Positions 14,553 to 22,796 of a stretch of DNA of 43,905 bases are shown here, in pieces. Every line of letters starts with the position of its first letter. The stretch's first letter is position 1. The stretch lies in NCBI RefSeq assembly GCF_001653715.1, contig NZ_LWHQ01000052.1, forward strand, positions 1 to 43,905. The letters run 5' to 3'. A program made the translations under genes and the position numbers. The stretch is from Methylobacterium platani. Its GTDB lineage: Bacteria > Pseudomonadota > Alphaproteobacteria > Rhizobiales > Beijerinckiaceae. The notes beneath the pieces were generated by a model. That model had not been told where the DNA came from. It did no database searches and worked only from the letters and a program-made list of their open reading frames with translations.

Positions 14553-16415
14553 TCAGGCCCCCACCGCCCATTGGCACGGCTCGTCGGTGCGGGCAGCGGC
14601 GTGACGCGCCGCGCGGTCGAGGCGGACCGCGTGGTTGATGATCGCCATGTGGGTGAAGCCCTGCGGGACGTTGCCGCGCTGCTCGGACGTCGCGGCGTCG
14701 ATCTCCTCGGCGAACAGGCCGAGGTCGTTGCCGCGGGCCAGCAGGCGGGCGAACAGCGGCTCGGCCTCGTGCGTGCGCCCGGCGAGCGCCAGGCAGCCGA
14801 CGCGCCAGAAGGCGCAGGCCGCGAAGGTCGCCTCCGGATGGTCGAAGCCGTCGGCGTTGCGGTAGCGGTAGATCAGGTCGCCGTCGCCGAGCCCGGCGCT
14901 CACGGCTTGAAGCGTCGCGGCGACCCGGGGCGACTGTGCGTCGAAGGCGCCGAACAGCACCGTGCGCAGGACCGCCGCGTCGAGGTCGTCGGAGCCGTAG
15001 GCCTGGGTGTAGGCGCCGACGCGGGCATTCCAGCCCTTCTCGTGGTACTCGGCCCGGATCTCGGCGGCGACACGGCGCCACTCCTCGACCGTGTCGGGGC
15101 TCGCCACCTCCACCTCTTGCGCGATCTGCACCGCCCGGTCGAGGGCGACCCAGAGCATGCCCTTGGTGTGCAGGATCTGGCGCGTCTCGTCGCGCAATTC
15201 CCAGATGCCGTGGTCGGGCGCGTGGCGGCAGCGGATGACGTGGTCGGTGAGATGCCCCAGCACCTCGGCCAGGTGGTCGTTGACCTTGACCGGCGGGTCG
15301 TAGTCGACGGCGTCGAGGAAGGCGTGGAGCGCCACCAGGAACTCGCCGTACATGTCGTACTGGTGCTGGCCCGATGCCGCGTTGCCGATCCGCACCGGCC
15401 CGACCCCGCGCCAGCCGCGCAGGTGATCCAGGATCTCCTCCTCCGGGACGGTGCCGTTGATGCCGTACATCAGCTTCAGGTCGCGGCCGCGGGTCCCGTC
15501 GGCGTCGCGCAGGAAGCGCAGGAACTCCGCCGCCTCGCGCACGTAGCCGAGATTGACGAAGGCCGTGACGGTGAAGCTCGCATCCCGCATCCAGACGTAG
15601 CGGTAATCGAAGTTGCGGGTGCCCGGCACCGCCTCCGGCAGGCTGGTGGTGGCGGCCGCGATGATCCCGCCGGACGGCGCGTGGGTCAGGAGCTTGAGCA
15701 CGAGCGCGCTGCGCAGCACGTCGTCGCGATGGGCCCCGTCATAGGTGCAGCGGCCGGACCATTCCTCCCAGTAGCTTTCCGTCGCCGACAGGCTCGCGGC
15801 GGCGTGGCGGACGTCGCCGTCGTCGTCCTCGCGGTGGGAGAGGACCAGCGACGCGCCCTCCCCGGCCGCCAGGGAGAACGCCGCCTCGACCCGGTCGCCG
15901 GCGATGGCGAGCGGCACCGTGGCGGCGATCCGCACGGCCTCCGGCTTCGAGCGGCGCCGGCACAGCACCGTGCCGCCCGCCTCGGGCTCGAGGACCGCGC
16001 CGTCGCGGGCGTAGTCGAAGGTCGGGCGCACCCGGAAGCGGCCCGTCACCGTGCCGGCCTCGCAGGCGGCCAGCCGCACGATCCGGCCGTGGGGGGCGCC
16101 GTCCGGCCCCTCCTCCGGCACCGCGTCCAGGGGGTGGAGCGGCATGAAGTCGGTGAGCGTCAGGCGGCCGGTCGCGGTGACGAAGGTGGTCTCCAGGATG
16201 GTGGTGCCGGGGCGGTAGCGCCGGTGCGTCTCGCGCAAGCCCTCGAGCAGGATCTCGCAGGCGCCGCCCCTGTCCTCGTCGAGCAGGCGCAGGAACACGG
16301 CCGGGCTGTCGTGGCAGGGCCAGCACAGCCAGTCGATCGATCCGTCGCGGGCGACGAGCGCCGTCGTGCAGGTATCGCCGATGATGGCGTAGTCCTCGAT
16401 CGGCCGGTCCGTCAC
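14553..16415 (-). CDS. Glycoside hydrolase family 15 protein (glucoamylase/trehalase-like)
   Basis: 620 aa with the usual two-part GH15 layout. An N-terminal beta-sandwich (YAIIGDTCTTALVARDGSIDWLC style, split here as IGDTCTTALVARDG and IDWLCWPCHDSP) is followed by an (alpha/alpha)6 barrel containing RNFDYRYVWMRDASF, GQHQYDMYGE and EEIDAATSEQRGNVPQ. The latter two carry the catalytic glutamates of the family. No signal peptide is seen, so it should act in the cytoplasm, as trehalases of this type do. The start is a GTG at 16415 with a GCGAGG ribosome site; the family N-terminus begins right after it. Alpha-glucan or trehalose breakdown is likely. Confidence 0.9.
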   Translation of the reverse strand: MTDRPIEDYAIIGDTCTTALVARDGSIDWLCWPCHDSPAVFLRLLDEDRGGACEILLEGLRETHRRYRPGTTILETTFVTATGRLTLTDFMPLHPLDAVPEEGPDGAPHGRIVRLAACEAGTVTGRFRVRPTFDYARDGAVLEPEAGGTVLCRRRSKPEAVRIAATVPLAIAGDRVEAAFSLAAGEGASLVLSHREDDDGDVRHAAASLSATESYWEEWSGRCTYDGAHRDDVLRSALVLKLLTHAPSGGIIAAATTSLPEAVPGTRNFDYRYVWMRDASFTVTAFVNLGYVREAAEFLRFLRDADGTRGRDLKLMYGINGTVPEEEILDHLRGWRGVGPVRIGNAASGQHQYDMYGEFLVALHAFLDAVDYDPPVKVNDHLAEVLGHLTDHVIRCRHAPDHGIWELRDETRQILHTKGMLWVALDRAVQIAQEVEVASPDTVEEWRRVAAEIRAEYHEKGWNARVGAYTQAYGSDDLDAAVLRTVLFGAFDAQSPRVAATLQAVSAGLGDGDLIYRYRNADGFDHPEATFAACAFWRVGCLALAGRTHEAEPLFARLLARGNDLGLFAEEIDAATSEQRGNVPQGFTHMAIINHAVRLDRAARHAAARTDEPCQWAVGA

Positions 16416-16563
16416 GTCGCCTCGCTGCCAACATGGGTTAAAGCGCGGGGGTAACGAACCGCCGGGAGGCGGGTTTCGGGGCGCGACGGTATGTGCCGCA
16501 CGGCAGAACGGGGCGCGAGGCTTCCGGCCGGGTCCCGTCCAGCCAAGCCTCATCCAGCGACGT

Positions 16564-16800
16564 CTAATCCAGCCACGCGCAGGCGACGGCCAGGGACGCG
16601 ACGGCGAGGACGCTCCGGCCCTGGTCGCGGATGGTGACGAACAGGTTCAGCCGGTCCTGGCGGCGGGCCTCGTCGCGGGCGATGTCGGCCAGGATCCGCA
16701 GGGCGTGCGCCCGGGCCGCGTCGCGGCTCGGCCACTCGCTGCCCTCGTCGTCGCGATGGGACAGGTCGTGGTCGTTGATGTCGAAGAAGTAACGCGGCAC
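16564..16800 (-). CDS. DUF6894 family small protein
   Basis: 78 aa beginning with PRYFFDINDHD and continuing DDEGSEW, then DAARAHALRILADIARDE. This is the pattern of DUF6894, a family abundant in Methylobacterium and Bradyrhizobium with no known function. The start is a GTG at 16800. A 9-bp-arm hairpin lies 53 bp upstream in its 5' region. The C-terminal end LAVASLAVACAWLD is more hydrophobic than usual. Confidence 0.8.
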   Translation of the reverse strand: MPRYFFDINDHDLSHRDDEGSEWPSRDAARAHALRILADIARDEARRQDRLNLFVTIRDQGRSVLAVASLAVACAWLD

Positions 16801-16852
16801 GGGTTGCCCCAATGATGTGTGAGGGCGTCCGGGCCGAGCACCCGGGGACCCA

Positions 16853-16873
16853 CCGGTCGGCCTTGCCGACCGG
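16853..16873. repeat. GC hairpin in the leader of the DUF6894 gene
   Basis: CCGGTCGGC and GCCGACCGG are perfect 9-bp arms around a 3-nt loop. It lies upstream of the DUF6894 start and could act in its leader RNA or as a terminator for antisense transcription. Confidence 0.5.
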
Positions 16874-17084
16874 GACCTTCGCTCCGATCCTCTAGGGCAC
16901 GGCGGCAGGTATTGCCCTTGCATTTGTTTACTTGAACCCGATTTCCCCGCACCAACAAACAAGTACTCTTCCTACCAGATTGCAGCTTCGTCTCGCGCCG
17001 CTGCTGCCGCGGGGGACGGGCGGCGATCACGGAAGGGCGCGAAACGACGGCGGAGGTCGCGGCGAAAAGCTTGCTCGCGACCGG

Positions 17085-17654
17085 ATGGCGAACGAGGCTT
17101 TCTTCCCAGATCCGCCCGCGATGGGCTATAGACGGATCCCGCTGTCGGGGTCGGAGGGCGCCCGGGCGGCTTCTCCTGGGGAGGACGGCGCCCTGCGGCT
17201 CTCGCTCTACACCGACCTGTCGCTGCGGCTGCTGCTCTATCTCGGGGCGGCGGAGGCCGGCGCCTGGACGACGACGCCCGCCGTCGCCCGCACCTTCGGG
17301 GTGTCGCTGAACCACCTGCAGAAGGTGGCGCGCGGGCTTACCGCCTCGGGCTACATCGAGGCGCGGCAGGGCCGGGCCGGCGGCGTGCGCCTGGCCCGCC
17401 CGCCCGCGGAGGTGCGGCTCGGCGCCGTGGTGGCGGAACTCGAAGGATTGGGCTGCCTCACCGAATGCGGGCGCGGCCCCTGCCCGCTCGCCGGGCGCTG
17501 CCTGCTGAAGTCCGCCCTCGACGCGGCCGAGCGCGGCTTCATCCGCGAGCTCGACCGCTTCACCCTCGCGGACGTGCTCGCCAGCCCGACCGGGGCGGCC
17601 CTGCGCGCGCTGATCGGGCGCGCGCCCGACGACGCCGGGCCTGCGCCCCCCTAG
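17085..17654 (+). CDS. Rrf2-family transcriptional regulator (NsrR/IscR-like)
   Basis: 189 aa from the chosen ATG. The winged helix (LSLYTDLSLRLLLYLG, then VSLNHLQKVARGLTASGYI) and the wing RQGRAGGVRLA are Rrf2 hallmarks. The sensing loop contains Cys residues in a C-x3-C-x4-C-x5-C arrangement. The last three resemble the NsrR [Fe-S] ligands, so nitric oxide or iron-sulfur status is the probable signal. About 40 residues precede the conserved domain; ATG 17121 is an alternative start. The first bases of this region (16920-16990) are AT-rich and contain ACTTG/CAAGT repeats that may be its promoter. It converges on the CDF gene, so the target is unclear. Confidence 0.82.
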   Translation: MANEAFFPDPPAMGYRRIPLSGSEGARAASPGEDGALRLSLYTDLSLRLLLYLGAAEAGAWTTTPAVARTFGVSLNHLQKVARGLTASGYIEARQGRAGGVRLARPPAEVRLGAVVAELEGLGCLTECGRGPCPLAGRCLLKSALDAAERGFIRELDRFTLADVLASPTGAALRALIGRAPDDAGPAPP

Positions 17655-17661
17655 CCCGGCC

Positions 17662-18282
17662 TCAGGCCGCCTCGCGGGCGGCCCGGCGCTCGGCCGCGGC
17701 GGCCTGCCAGATCTCCCGGGCGGCGTCGGCGTTCATCGCCGCGATGCCGAGGCCGACCACCAGGTCGGGCCAGGGAGCGAAGGCCGGCCAGGTCGACAGG
17801 GTCGCGGCGGTGACGAGCCCGGCCGCCACGATCGCGACGTTGGCCACCGCGTCGTTGCGGGCCGACAGGAAGGCCGCCCGGGTCAGGCTGCCCTGCCCCT
17901 CGCGGTGGCGGGCGAGCATCAGCGCGCAGGCGAGGTTGACCGCGAGCGCGCCGAGCCCCGTCAGGGTCAGCGGCACCGGCGCCGGGGCCGCGAAGGCGCC
18001 GAGCTTGTGCCAGGCGGTCCAGAGCGCGGCGAGCCCCGGCAGGAGCAGGATGCCGGCCATCACCGTGCCGAGCCGCGCCCGCGCCGCCGGCCGCCAGCCC
18101 AGCCCGGCGACGATCAGCAGGTTGAGCGCCGCATCCTCCAGGAAATCGACGCTGTCGGCGACGAGGGCCACCGAGCCGATCGCCACCGCCACCGCCGCCT
18201 CGATCCCGAAATAGCCGAGATTGAGCAGGGCGACGCGGCCCACGGTGGCGCGCAGGCCGGGATCGGTGTCGGAGGAGATCAC
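17662..18282 (-). CDS. Short cation diffusion facilitator (CDF)-like transporter
   Basis: 206 aa with about six hydrophobic segments. VADSVDFLEDAALN matches the CDF helix II motif (normally DSxHxxxD), and SARNDAVANVAIV matches the helix V motif. The soluble C-terminal domain of ordinary CDFs is missing and the protein ends after helix VI with EIWQAAAAERRAAREAA. Such short versions occur in many alphaproteobacteria and may move zinc, cobalt or nickel; replacement of the usual helix II His leaves the metal uncertain. The start is a GTG at 18282 (SSDTDPGLRATVGRVALL). Converges with the Rrf2 gene, 7 bp between stops. Confidence 0.8.
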   Translation of the reverse strand: MISSDTDPGLRATVGRVALLNLGYFGIEAAVAVAIGSVALVADSVDFLEDAALNLLIVAGLGWRPAARARLGTVMAGILLLPGLAALWTAWHKLGAFAAPAPVPLTLTGLGALAVNLACALMLARHREGQGSLTRAAFLSARNDAVANVAIVAAGLVTAATLSTWPAFAPWPDLVVGLGIAAMNADAAREIWQAAAAERRAAREAA

Positions 18283-18715
18283 GGGACGGGCCTCGCGGAC
18301 GGGAACGACCCGGCGTCTATGCCCCGATCGGCGGGATCGGGCCATCCGGCGCGTCGGACCTGCGGCGTCCCGGGCGGAGCCGGGGCCCCCTTGCATCCCT
18401 GCCGTGCCGGCGCCTGGTCATGCCGTGCCGGCGCTTGGCCATGCCGTGCCGGCGCTTGGCCATGCCGTGCCGGCGCTTGGCCATGCCGTGCCGGCGCTTG
18501 GCCATGCCGTGCCGGCGCTTGGCCATGCCGTGCCGGCGCTTGGCCATGCCGTGCCGGCGCTTGGCCATGCCGTGCCGGCGCTTGGCCATGCCGTGCCGGC
18601 GCTTGGCCATGCCGTGCCGGCGCTTGGCCATGCCGTGCCGGCGCTTGCCCCGCACGGCGGCGCCGGCTTGACTGCCGTCATCCGCCGACGAACAGGCGGC
18701 AGGGAGGACACGGCA
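18283..18715. other. Divergent intergenic region dominated by a tandem-repeat array
   Basis: A 433-bp stretch between the CDF gene and a decayed hydrolase. All of it from 18401 to 18650 is the 21-bp array. Because 21 is a multiple of three, every frame through the array stays open, which creates long artificial open frames. No conserved protein is evident in the rest. Confidence 0.7.
18401..18650. repeat. 21-bp tandem repeat array, about 12 units
   Basis: The unit is GCCGTGCCGGCGCTTGGCCA plus T. Ten exact copies run from 18422 to 18631; a copy with two changes precedes them (18401-18421) and a degenerate partial copy follows. Each unit contains GCCGGC and TGGCCA self-complementary cores. The 21-bp period equals two turns of B-DNA, so every unit presents the same face. 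Identity of ten copies implies recent expansion. Read as protein it gives heptads (GHAVPAL or MPCRRLA on plus, MAKRRHG on minus), with no supporting start/ribosome site. Confidence 0.97.
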
Positions 18716-19172
18716 TGACGCATTCGTCACGGATGCCGCGCCGGCTCGTGCTCGGCGGGCTCGCCGGCCTGGCGGCGGCCTCCGCCGCCGGGGACGCCCG
18801 CGCCCAGGCGGGAACCGGCGCGCCGGCGGCGCCCTCGCGACCGACGCCGCCGGGGCCGCGCAATCGCCGCCTGTGCTGCGGGCGCCGAACGGCGTCGTCG
18901 CCGATGCGCAGGAGTACTGGCAGACCGGCAAGGCGCTCTACGATCCCGGCGAGATCCGGGTGCCGACGCTGGTGATCCACGCCGAGTGGGACGCCGACCT
19001 GCCGAGCTACCAGGCCCAGGAGTACTTCGCCCGGCTCACCCGCGCGCCCTACAAGCGCTTCGTCGAGCTCGGCGAGGGCACCCACACGGTGATGATGGAG
19101 AAGAACCGGATGCAGTTCTTCCGCGAGGTCGCGGCCTTCCTCACCGAGGCGGAGCCGCAGGCGCTGAACTGA
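18716..19172 (+). pseudogene. Decayed secreted alpha/beta hydrolase
   Basis: An intact 5' end (ATG 18716 after GGAGGAC) encodes a Tat-type signal with MPRRLVLGGLAGLAAASA and a cleavage-like ARAQ. After about 45 codons the frame continues into nonsense. From about 18865 a different frame encodes the C-terminal part of an alpha/beta hydrolase: IRVPTLVIHAEWDADLP, then YKRFVELGEGTHTVMMEK, with the catalytic Asp and His regions. The nucleophile elbow (GxSxG) and most of the core are missing. A large out-of-frame internal deletion explains this. The C-terminal piece could still be translated from an internal start but cannot be an active enzyme. Confidence 0.85.
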
Positions 19173-19186
19173 TACCGCCGCGCCTT

Positions 19187-19202
19187 CGAACGGATCCGTT
19201 CG
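19187..19202. repeat. 16-bp perfect palindrome
   Basis: CGAACGGATCCGTTCG is fully self-complementary and lies just past the hydrolase remnant. It may be part of a terminator or a binding site. Confidence 0.4.
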
Positions 19203-19261
19203 CAGGCGCAAGGCAAGCCCGCAAGGTTTCCGTGTCCTCGCGTCGGCGCCGATGCGCCGGA

Positions 19262-19293
19262 CGCTTTGGCATCGACGTGTCGATGCCAAAGCG
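19262..19293. repeat. 32-bp palindrome with perfect 15-bp arms
   Basis: Arms CGCTTTGGCATCGAC and GTCGATGCCAAAGCG flank GT. It lies between the convergent hydrolase remnant and chemoreceptor genes. As RNA it would form a tight hairpin in either direction, consistent with a bidirectional terminator without U-tract. Its sharp, AT-containing sequence also suits a dispersed palindromic element or a protein-binding site. Confidence 0.7.
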
Positions 19294-19413
19294 CGAGGGT
19301 ATGACGGGGCAGACGGGACGAGCGCCGCCCCGGTGGTCCGGGACGGCGCTGCCGAGGAGCCGGCCCGACAGCCGGGTCGACGCGAGCGCCGGCACCGACC
19401 CGGACGCGGCGGA

Positions 19414-21084
19414 TCAGGCCGCCCGGACCCCGTCGAGGAAGCGCGTCACCTCGGCCGAGAGATGCTCGGACTGGCGCGACAGCTCGGAGGCCGAGGCGAG
19501 CACCTGGGCGGCCGCCGCACCGGTCTCGCCGGCGGCCCGCGCCACGTCCGCGATGGTCGTCGTCACCTCGCCGGTGCCGGCGGCCGCCTGGGAGACGTTG
19601 CGGACGATCTCCTGCGTCGCCGCGCCCTGCTCCTCGACCGCGGCCGCGATCGAGGTCGCCACGCCCGAGATCTCCTCGATCCGCGCGGTGATCCCGCCGA
19701 TCGCGCCGACCGCCTGGCCGGTGGTGGCCTGGATCGCCGCGATCTGGCTCGTGATCTCCTCGGTCGCGCGGGCCGTCTGGCCGGCGAGTTCCTTGACCTC
19801 GGCCGCCACCACCGCGAAGCCGCGGCCGGCCGCCCCGGCGCGGGCCGCCTCGATGGTGGCGTTGAGGGCGAGCAGGTTGGTCTGGCTGGCGATCGACGAG
19901 ATCAGCCCGACGACGTCGCCGATCCGGGCGGTCGCCTCGGTCAGCGCGTGGACCTGGGCCGCGCTCGCGCCGGCCTCCCGGACGGCGGCGCCGGCCAGGC
20001 GCGCCGAGCCGTCGACCTGGCGGCCGATCTCCCGGACCGAGGCGCCCAGCTCCTCGGCCGCCGCCGCGACCGTGCCGACATTCGCGGCGGCCTGCGAGGC
20101 GGCGGCGGCGACGCCGCCCGACTGGCCGGCGGTCTCCCGCGCGGTCGCGGTCATGACCTGGGCGGTGGCCTGGAGCTCGGTCGCCGCCGCCGTGACGGCG
20201 CCGACGATGCCGCCGACCGCCCGCTCGAAGCCGTCCGCCATCTCGCGCATCGCCTGCCGGCGCTGCGCCTCGGCCCCGGACCGGGCGAGCACGGTCTCCT
20301 CCTCCAGGCGCCGGGTGCGGATCAGGTTGTCGCGGAACACCGCGAGCGCGCCCGCCATCGCGCCGAGCTCGTCCCGGCGCCCGGCGCCCGGCACGGCGGC
20401 CTCGGCGTCGCCCGCGGCGAGGCGGCGCATCGCGCCGGTCATGCGGCCGAGGGGCCGGACGATGCCGAAGAGGCAGAACAGCACGGCGCCGAGGGTGACG
20501 AGGATCGAGACGCCGAACATCGCCACGGTGACGCGGGTGGCCTCCGCCCGCTCGGCCCGGGCCGCCTCGCCCGCCGCCTTGCCGGCGGCGACGTTGAGGC
20601 CGACGAGCTTGGTCGCCGTGTCGACCGTCGCCCGATAGGTCTTGTTCATCGGCCCGCGGAAGAAGGCGTCGACCTCGGCCCGGTTCGGGAGCGCCTTGAG
20701 GCGGGCCCAGTCGGCCCGGAACGCGGCGAGCTTCGCCGTCACCTCGTCGAAGATCTCCCGCTCGGCGGCGGAGCTGATCAGCGTCCGGTAACGTGCCGCG
20801 CCATCGTCGAGCGCGGCGTCCATCTCGGCGAAGCTCTTGGCCGAGAGCGCCTTCTCGGCCTCGCTCTCCGCCGTGATGAAGCGGAACTGCCAGAGCCGGG
20901 CGCGCATCACCAGGGTGTTGAGGGCGTGCGCCTCGGTGATCGACGGCACCGCGTCGTCGGCGAGCGTGGCGATGCGGGTCTCGATCGCGTCGAGCTTCCA
21001 CAGGGAGACGGCGCCCTGCGCCAGGGACAGCAGCAGGAGGATCCCGAACAGGCCGCTCAGGCTGCTCTTCAGGGACATACGCAT
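19414..21084 (-). CDS. Methyl-accepting chemotaxis protein
   Basis: 556 aa. TM1 is at about residues 10-30, a mostly helical periplasmic 4HB-like sensor domain follows (about 30-180), then TM2 (185-210) and a HAMP domain. The cytoplasmic signalling rod ends in the hairpin tip ISSIASQTNLLALNATIEAA and GRGFAVVAAEVKELAGQ, near residues 395-425. Kinase CheA and CheW bind this tip. No C-terminal CheR/CheB pentapeptide is seen. The ligand is unknown. The start MRMSLKSSL at 21084 has a second ATG two codons later. Monocistronic; converges with the hydrolase remnant. Confidence 0.93.
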   Translation of the reverse strand: MRMSLKSSLSGLFGILLLLSLAQGAVSLWKLDAIETRIATLADDAVPSITEAHALNTLVMRARLWQFRFITAESEAEKALSAKSFAEMDAALDDGAARYRTLISSAAEREIFDEVTAKLAAFRADWARLKALPNRAEVDAFFRGPMNKTYRATVDTATKLVGLNVAAGKAAGEAARAERAEATRVTVAMFGVSILVTLGAVLFCLFGIVRPLGRMTGAMRRLAAGDAEAAVPGAGRRDELGAMAGALAVFRDNLIRTRRLEEETVLARSGAEAQRRQAMREMADGFERAVGGIVGAVTAAATELQATAQVMTATARETAGQSGGVAAAASQAAANVGTVAAAAEELGASVREIGRQVDGSARLAGAAVREAGASAAQVHALTEATARIGDVVGLISSIASQTNLLALNATIEAARAGAAGRGFAVVAAEVKELAGQTARATEEITSQIAAIQATTGQAVGAIGGITARIEEISGVATSIAAAVEEQGAATQEIVRNVSQAAAGTGEVTTTIADVARAAGETGAAAAQVLASASELSRQSEHLSAEVTRFLDGVRAA

Positions 21085-21532
21085 GACGAGGACCGCTGGT
21101 AATCGCTTCGGAAGACGTCACATCCTTCCGTCCGACATCGCTAAAATTCAATTAAAAGGCCCAAAACTTTCAATTCTGCTGCCGTGAAGATGAATTCAAG
21201 TCGTAGCAGTGCCGGATCGGCAGGTGAGATGGATCGACACGCACTGACGCTGCGGCATGAAAAAGTCCGGATGACGATCCCGGTGATCAGATGGACTGCG
21301 CACGACGCCGCGCTCCCGACGATGTGATCCGTCGTGGCGCCCCGGGGCCGCCGTGCGGGCCAAATCCGCGGCGCCTCATCCCGCGGCGCCTCATCCTTTG
21401 GGCTTTCCGACCTTTCGCCACTGGATTTCCGCCCCCGTCCCGTGCGACCCCGAGGACCCCGGCCGGGGCGGCGGCGCCGCGCGCGCCCGGTCTCCGCGGC
21501 CGCGCAACCATGTCTGACCGGGAGCGACGCCG
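21085..21532. other. Divergent intergenic region between chemoreceptor and MaoC genes
   Basis: 448 bp without a convincing gene. The part at 21130-21260 is unusually AT-rich for this genome and probably holds the chemoreceptor promoter. A 15-bp exact tandem duplication lies at 21366-21395. The frames crossing the region are GC-driven. Confidence 0.6.
21366..21395. repeat. Exact 15-bp tandem duplication
   Basis: CCGCGGCGCCTCATC occurs twice head-to-tail upstream of the MaoC gene. It is non-coding; any effect on the promoter is unknown. Confidence 0.85.
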
Positions 21533-21994
21533 ATGATGCCCGAACTGCGCGTGCTGTACTTCGAGGACCTGAGCGTCGGGCTGTCCGAGACGCTCTCGAA
21601 GACCATCGCGGCCTCCGACGTGGTCGGGTTCGCGGAGATCACCGGCGACCGCAACCCGATCCACCTCTCCGAGCACTTCGCCGCCCGCACGCCGTTCGGC
21701 ACCCGCATCGCCCACGGCCTCTACACCGCCGGGCTGATCTCGGCGGTGCTCGGCACCCGCCTGCCCGGCCCCGGCGCGATCTACATCAGCCAGAGCCTCA
21801 ACTTCCGCGCCCCCGTGCGCATCGGCGACACGGTCGACGTCACCGTCGAGGTGGCCGAGCTGGTGCCGGAGCGCCGGCGCGCCCGCCTGACCTGCACCTG
21901 CTCCGTCAACGGCGAGACGGTGCTCGACGGCGAGGCCCTGGTGAAGGTGCCGACGAAGGCCGAATCCGATCCGCTGGCCGCCCGCAAGGGCTGA
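21533..21994 (+). CDS. MaoC-like (R)-enoyl-CoA hydratase
   Basis: This 153-aa hot-dog-fold protein carries the hydratase-2 motif: FAEITGDRNPIHLSEHFAAR followed by FGTRIAHGLYTAGLIS, with catalytic Asp and His in the DRNPIH part. PhaJ-type members convert enoyl-CoA to (R)-3-hydroxyacyl-CoA and can feed PHA synthesis. Start ATG 21533 or 21536; GGGAG lies just upstream. The following RNA methyltransferase gene starts one base after its stop, so the two are in one operon with no obvious functional link. Confidence 0.9.
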   Translation: MMPELRVLYFEDLSVGLSETLSKTIAASDVVGFAEITGDRNPIHLSEHFAARTPFGTRIAHGLYTAGLISAVLGTRLPGPGAIYISQSLNFRAPVRIGDTVDVTVEVAELVPERRRARLTCTCSVNGETVLDGEALVKVPTKAESDPLAARKG

Positions 21995-21995
21995 G

Positions 21996-22796
21996 ATGAC
22001 GCCGATCCCGATCGACGACCCCGACGACCCGCGCCTTCACGCCTATACGCGGATGCGCGAGCGCGACCTCGTCGGGCGCGAGGGCCGGTTCATCGCCGAG
22101 GGCGAGGTGGTGCTGCGGGTGCTGCTGTCGCCCCGGGCGCGGTTCCGGGTCGAGTCGGTGCTCGTCTCGCCCGAGCGTCTGCCCGGCCTCGCCCCGGTGC
22201 TCGCCGGCCTCGACGCCCCGGTCTACCTCGCATCGAAGACCGTGATGGGGGCGGTGGCGGGCTTCCCGATCCATCGCGGCGTGCTGGCGGTGGGCTCCCG
22301 CGGGCCGGATCCCGCCCCCGACGCCCTGGTGCCGGCGGGCCCGGCCCTGCTCCTCGGCCTCGTCGGGCTTTCCAACCACGACAACGTCGGCGGGCTCTTC
22401 CGCAACGCCGCCGCCTTCGGGGCCGACGCGGTGCTGCTCGATGCCGAGACCTGCGATCCGCTCTACCGCAAGGCGATCCGGGTCTCGGCCGGCACGAGCC
22501 TGACCGTGCCCTTCGCCCGGCTGCCCGCCGGCGACGACCTCCTCGCCCTCTGCGAGCGCCAGTCCCTCACCCCCGTCGCCCTCTCGCCCCGGGGCGAGGA
22601 CATCGGGGGGCTGCCGCCCCTGCCCCGCGCGCTCCTCATGCTCGGCACCGAGGGCCCCGGCCTGCCCGAGGCGCTGATGGCCCGCGCCCGCCGGGTGGCG
22701 ATCCCGATGGCGCCGGGGGTCGATTCGCTCAACGTCGCGGTGGCGGGCGCGGTGGCGCTGCACCGGCTCGGGGGCAAGCGGCTGGCGGGGCCTTGA
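21996..22796 (+). CDS. TrmH/SpoU-family RNA 2'-O-methyltransferase
   Basis: A 266-aa SPOUT methyltransferase. An N-terminal substrate-binding domain (REGRFIAEGEVVLRVLL) precedes the knotted AdoMet fold with LSNHDNVGGLFRNAAAFGAD, LMLGTEGPGLP and IPMAPGVDSLNVAVAGAVAL. It methylates ribose in rRNA or tRNA; the exact site is not predictable from sequence. Length and motifs are complete. Confidence 0.92.
   Translation: MTPIPIDDPDDPRLHAYTRMRERDLVGREGRFIAEGEVVLRVLLSPRARFRVESVLVSPERLPGLAPVLAGLDAPVYLASKTVMGAVAGFPIHRGVLAVGSRGPDPAPDALVPAGPALLLGLVGLSNHDNVGGLFRNAAAFGADAVLLDAETCDPLYRKAIRVSAGTSLTVPFARLPAGDDLLALCERQSLTPVALSPRGEDIGGLPPLPRALLMLGTEGPGLPEALMARARRVAIPMAPGVDSLNVAVAGAVALHRLGGKRLAGP

Noticed and set aside
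16920..16990. Riboswitch or tRNA-like structure in the AT-rich stretch
   Set aside because: Repeats of ACTTG/CAAGT and TTTGTT/AACAAA are visible but do not form a long stem or any known aptamer core; a promoter is more likely.
18401..18650. CRISPR array
   Set aside because: The units are directly adjacent without spacers and no cas gene is present.
18221..18718. Proteins made of GHAVPAL, MPCRRLA or MAKRRHG heptads
   Set aside because: A 21-bp repeat keeps all frames open, and none has a convincing ribosome site or a conserved flanking domain. Kept only as an alternative in the array finding.
19049..21151. Long frames antisense or out of frame to the chemoreceptor
   Set aside because: The chemoreceptor reading has clear membrane helices and the signalling-tip motif; the others are Arg/Gly-rich low-complexity shadows.
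21287..21715. Minus-strand gene overlapping the MaoC gene
   Set aside because: No motif, Arg-rich composition, antisense to a well-conserved hydratase.
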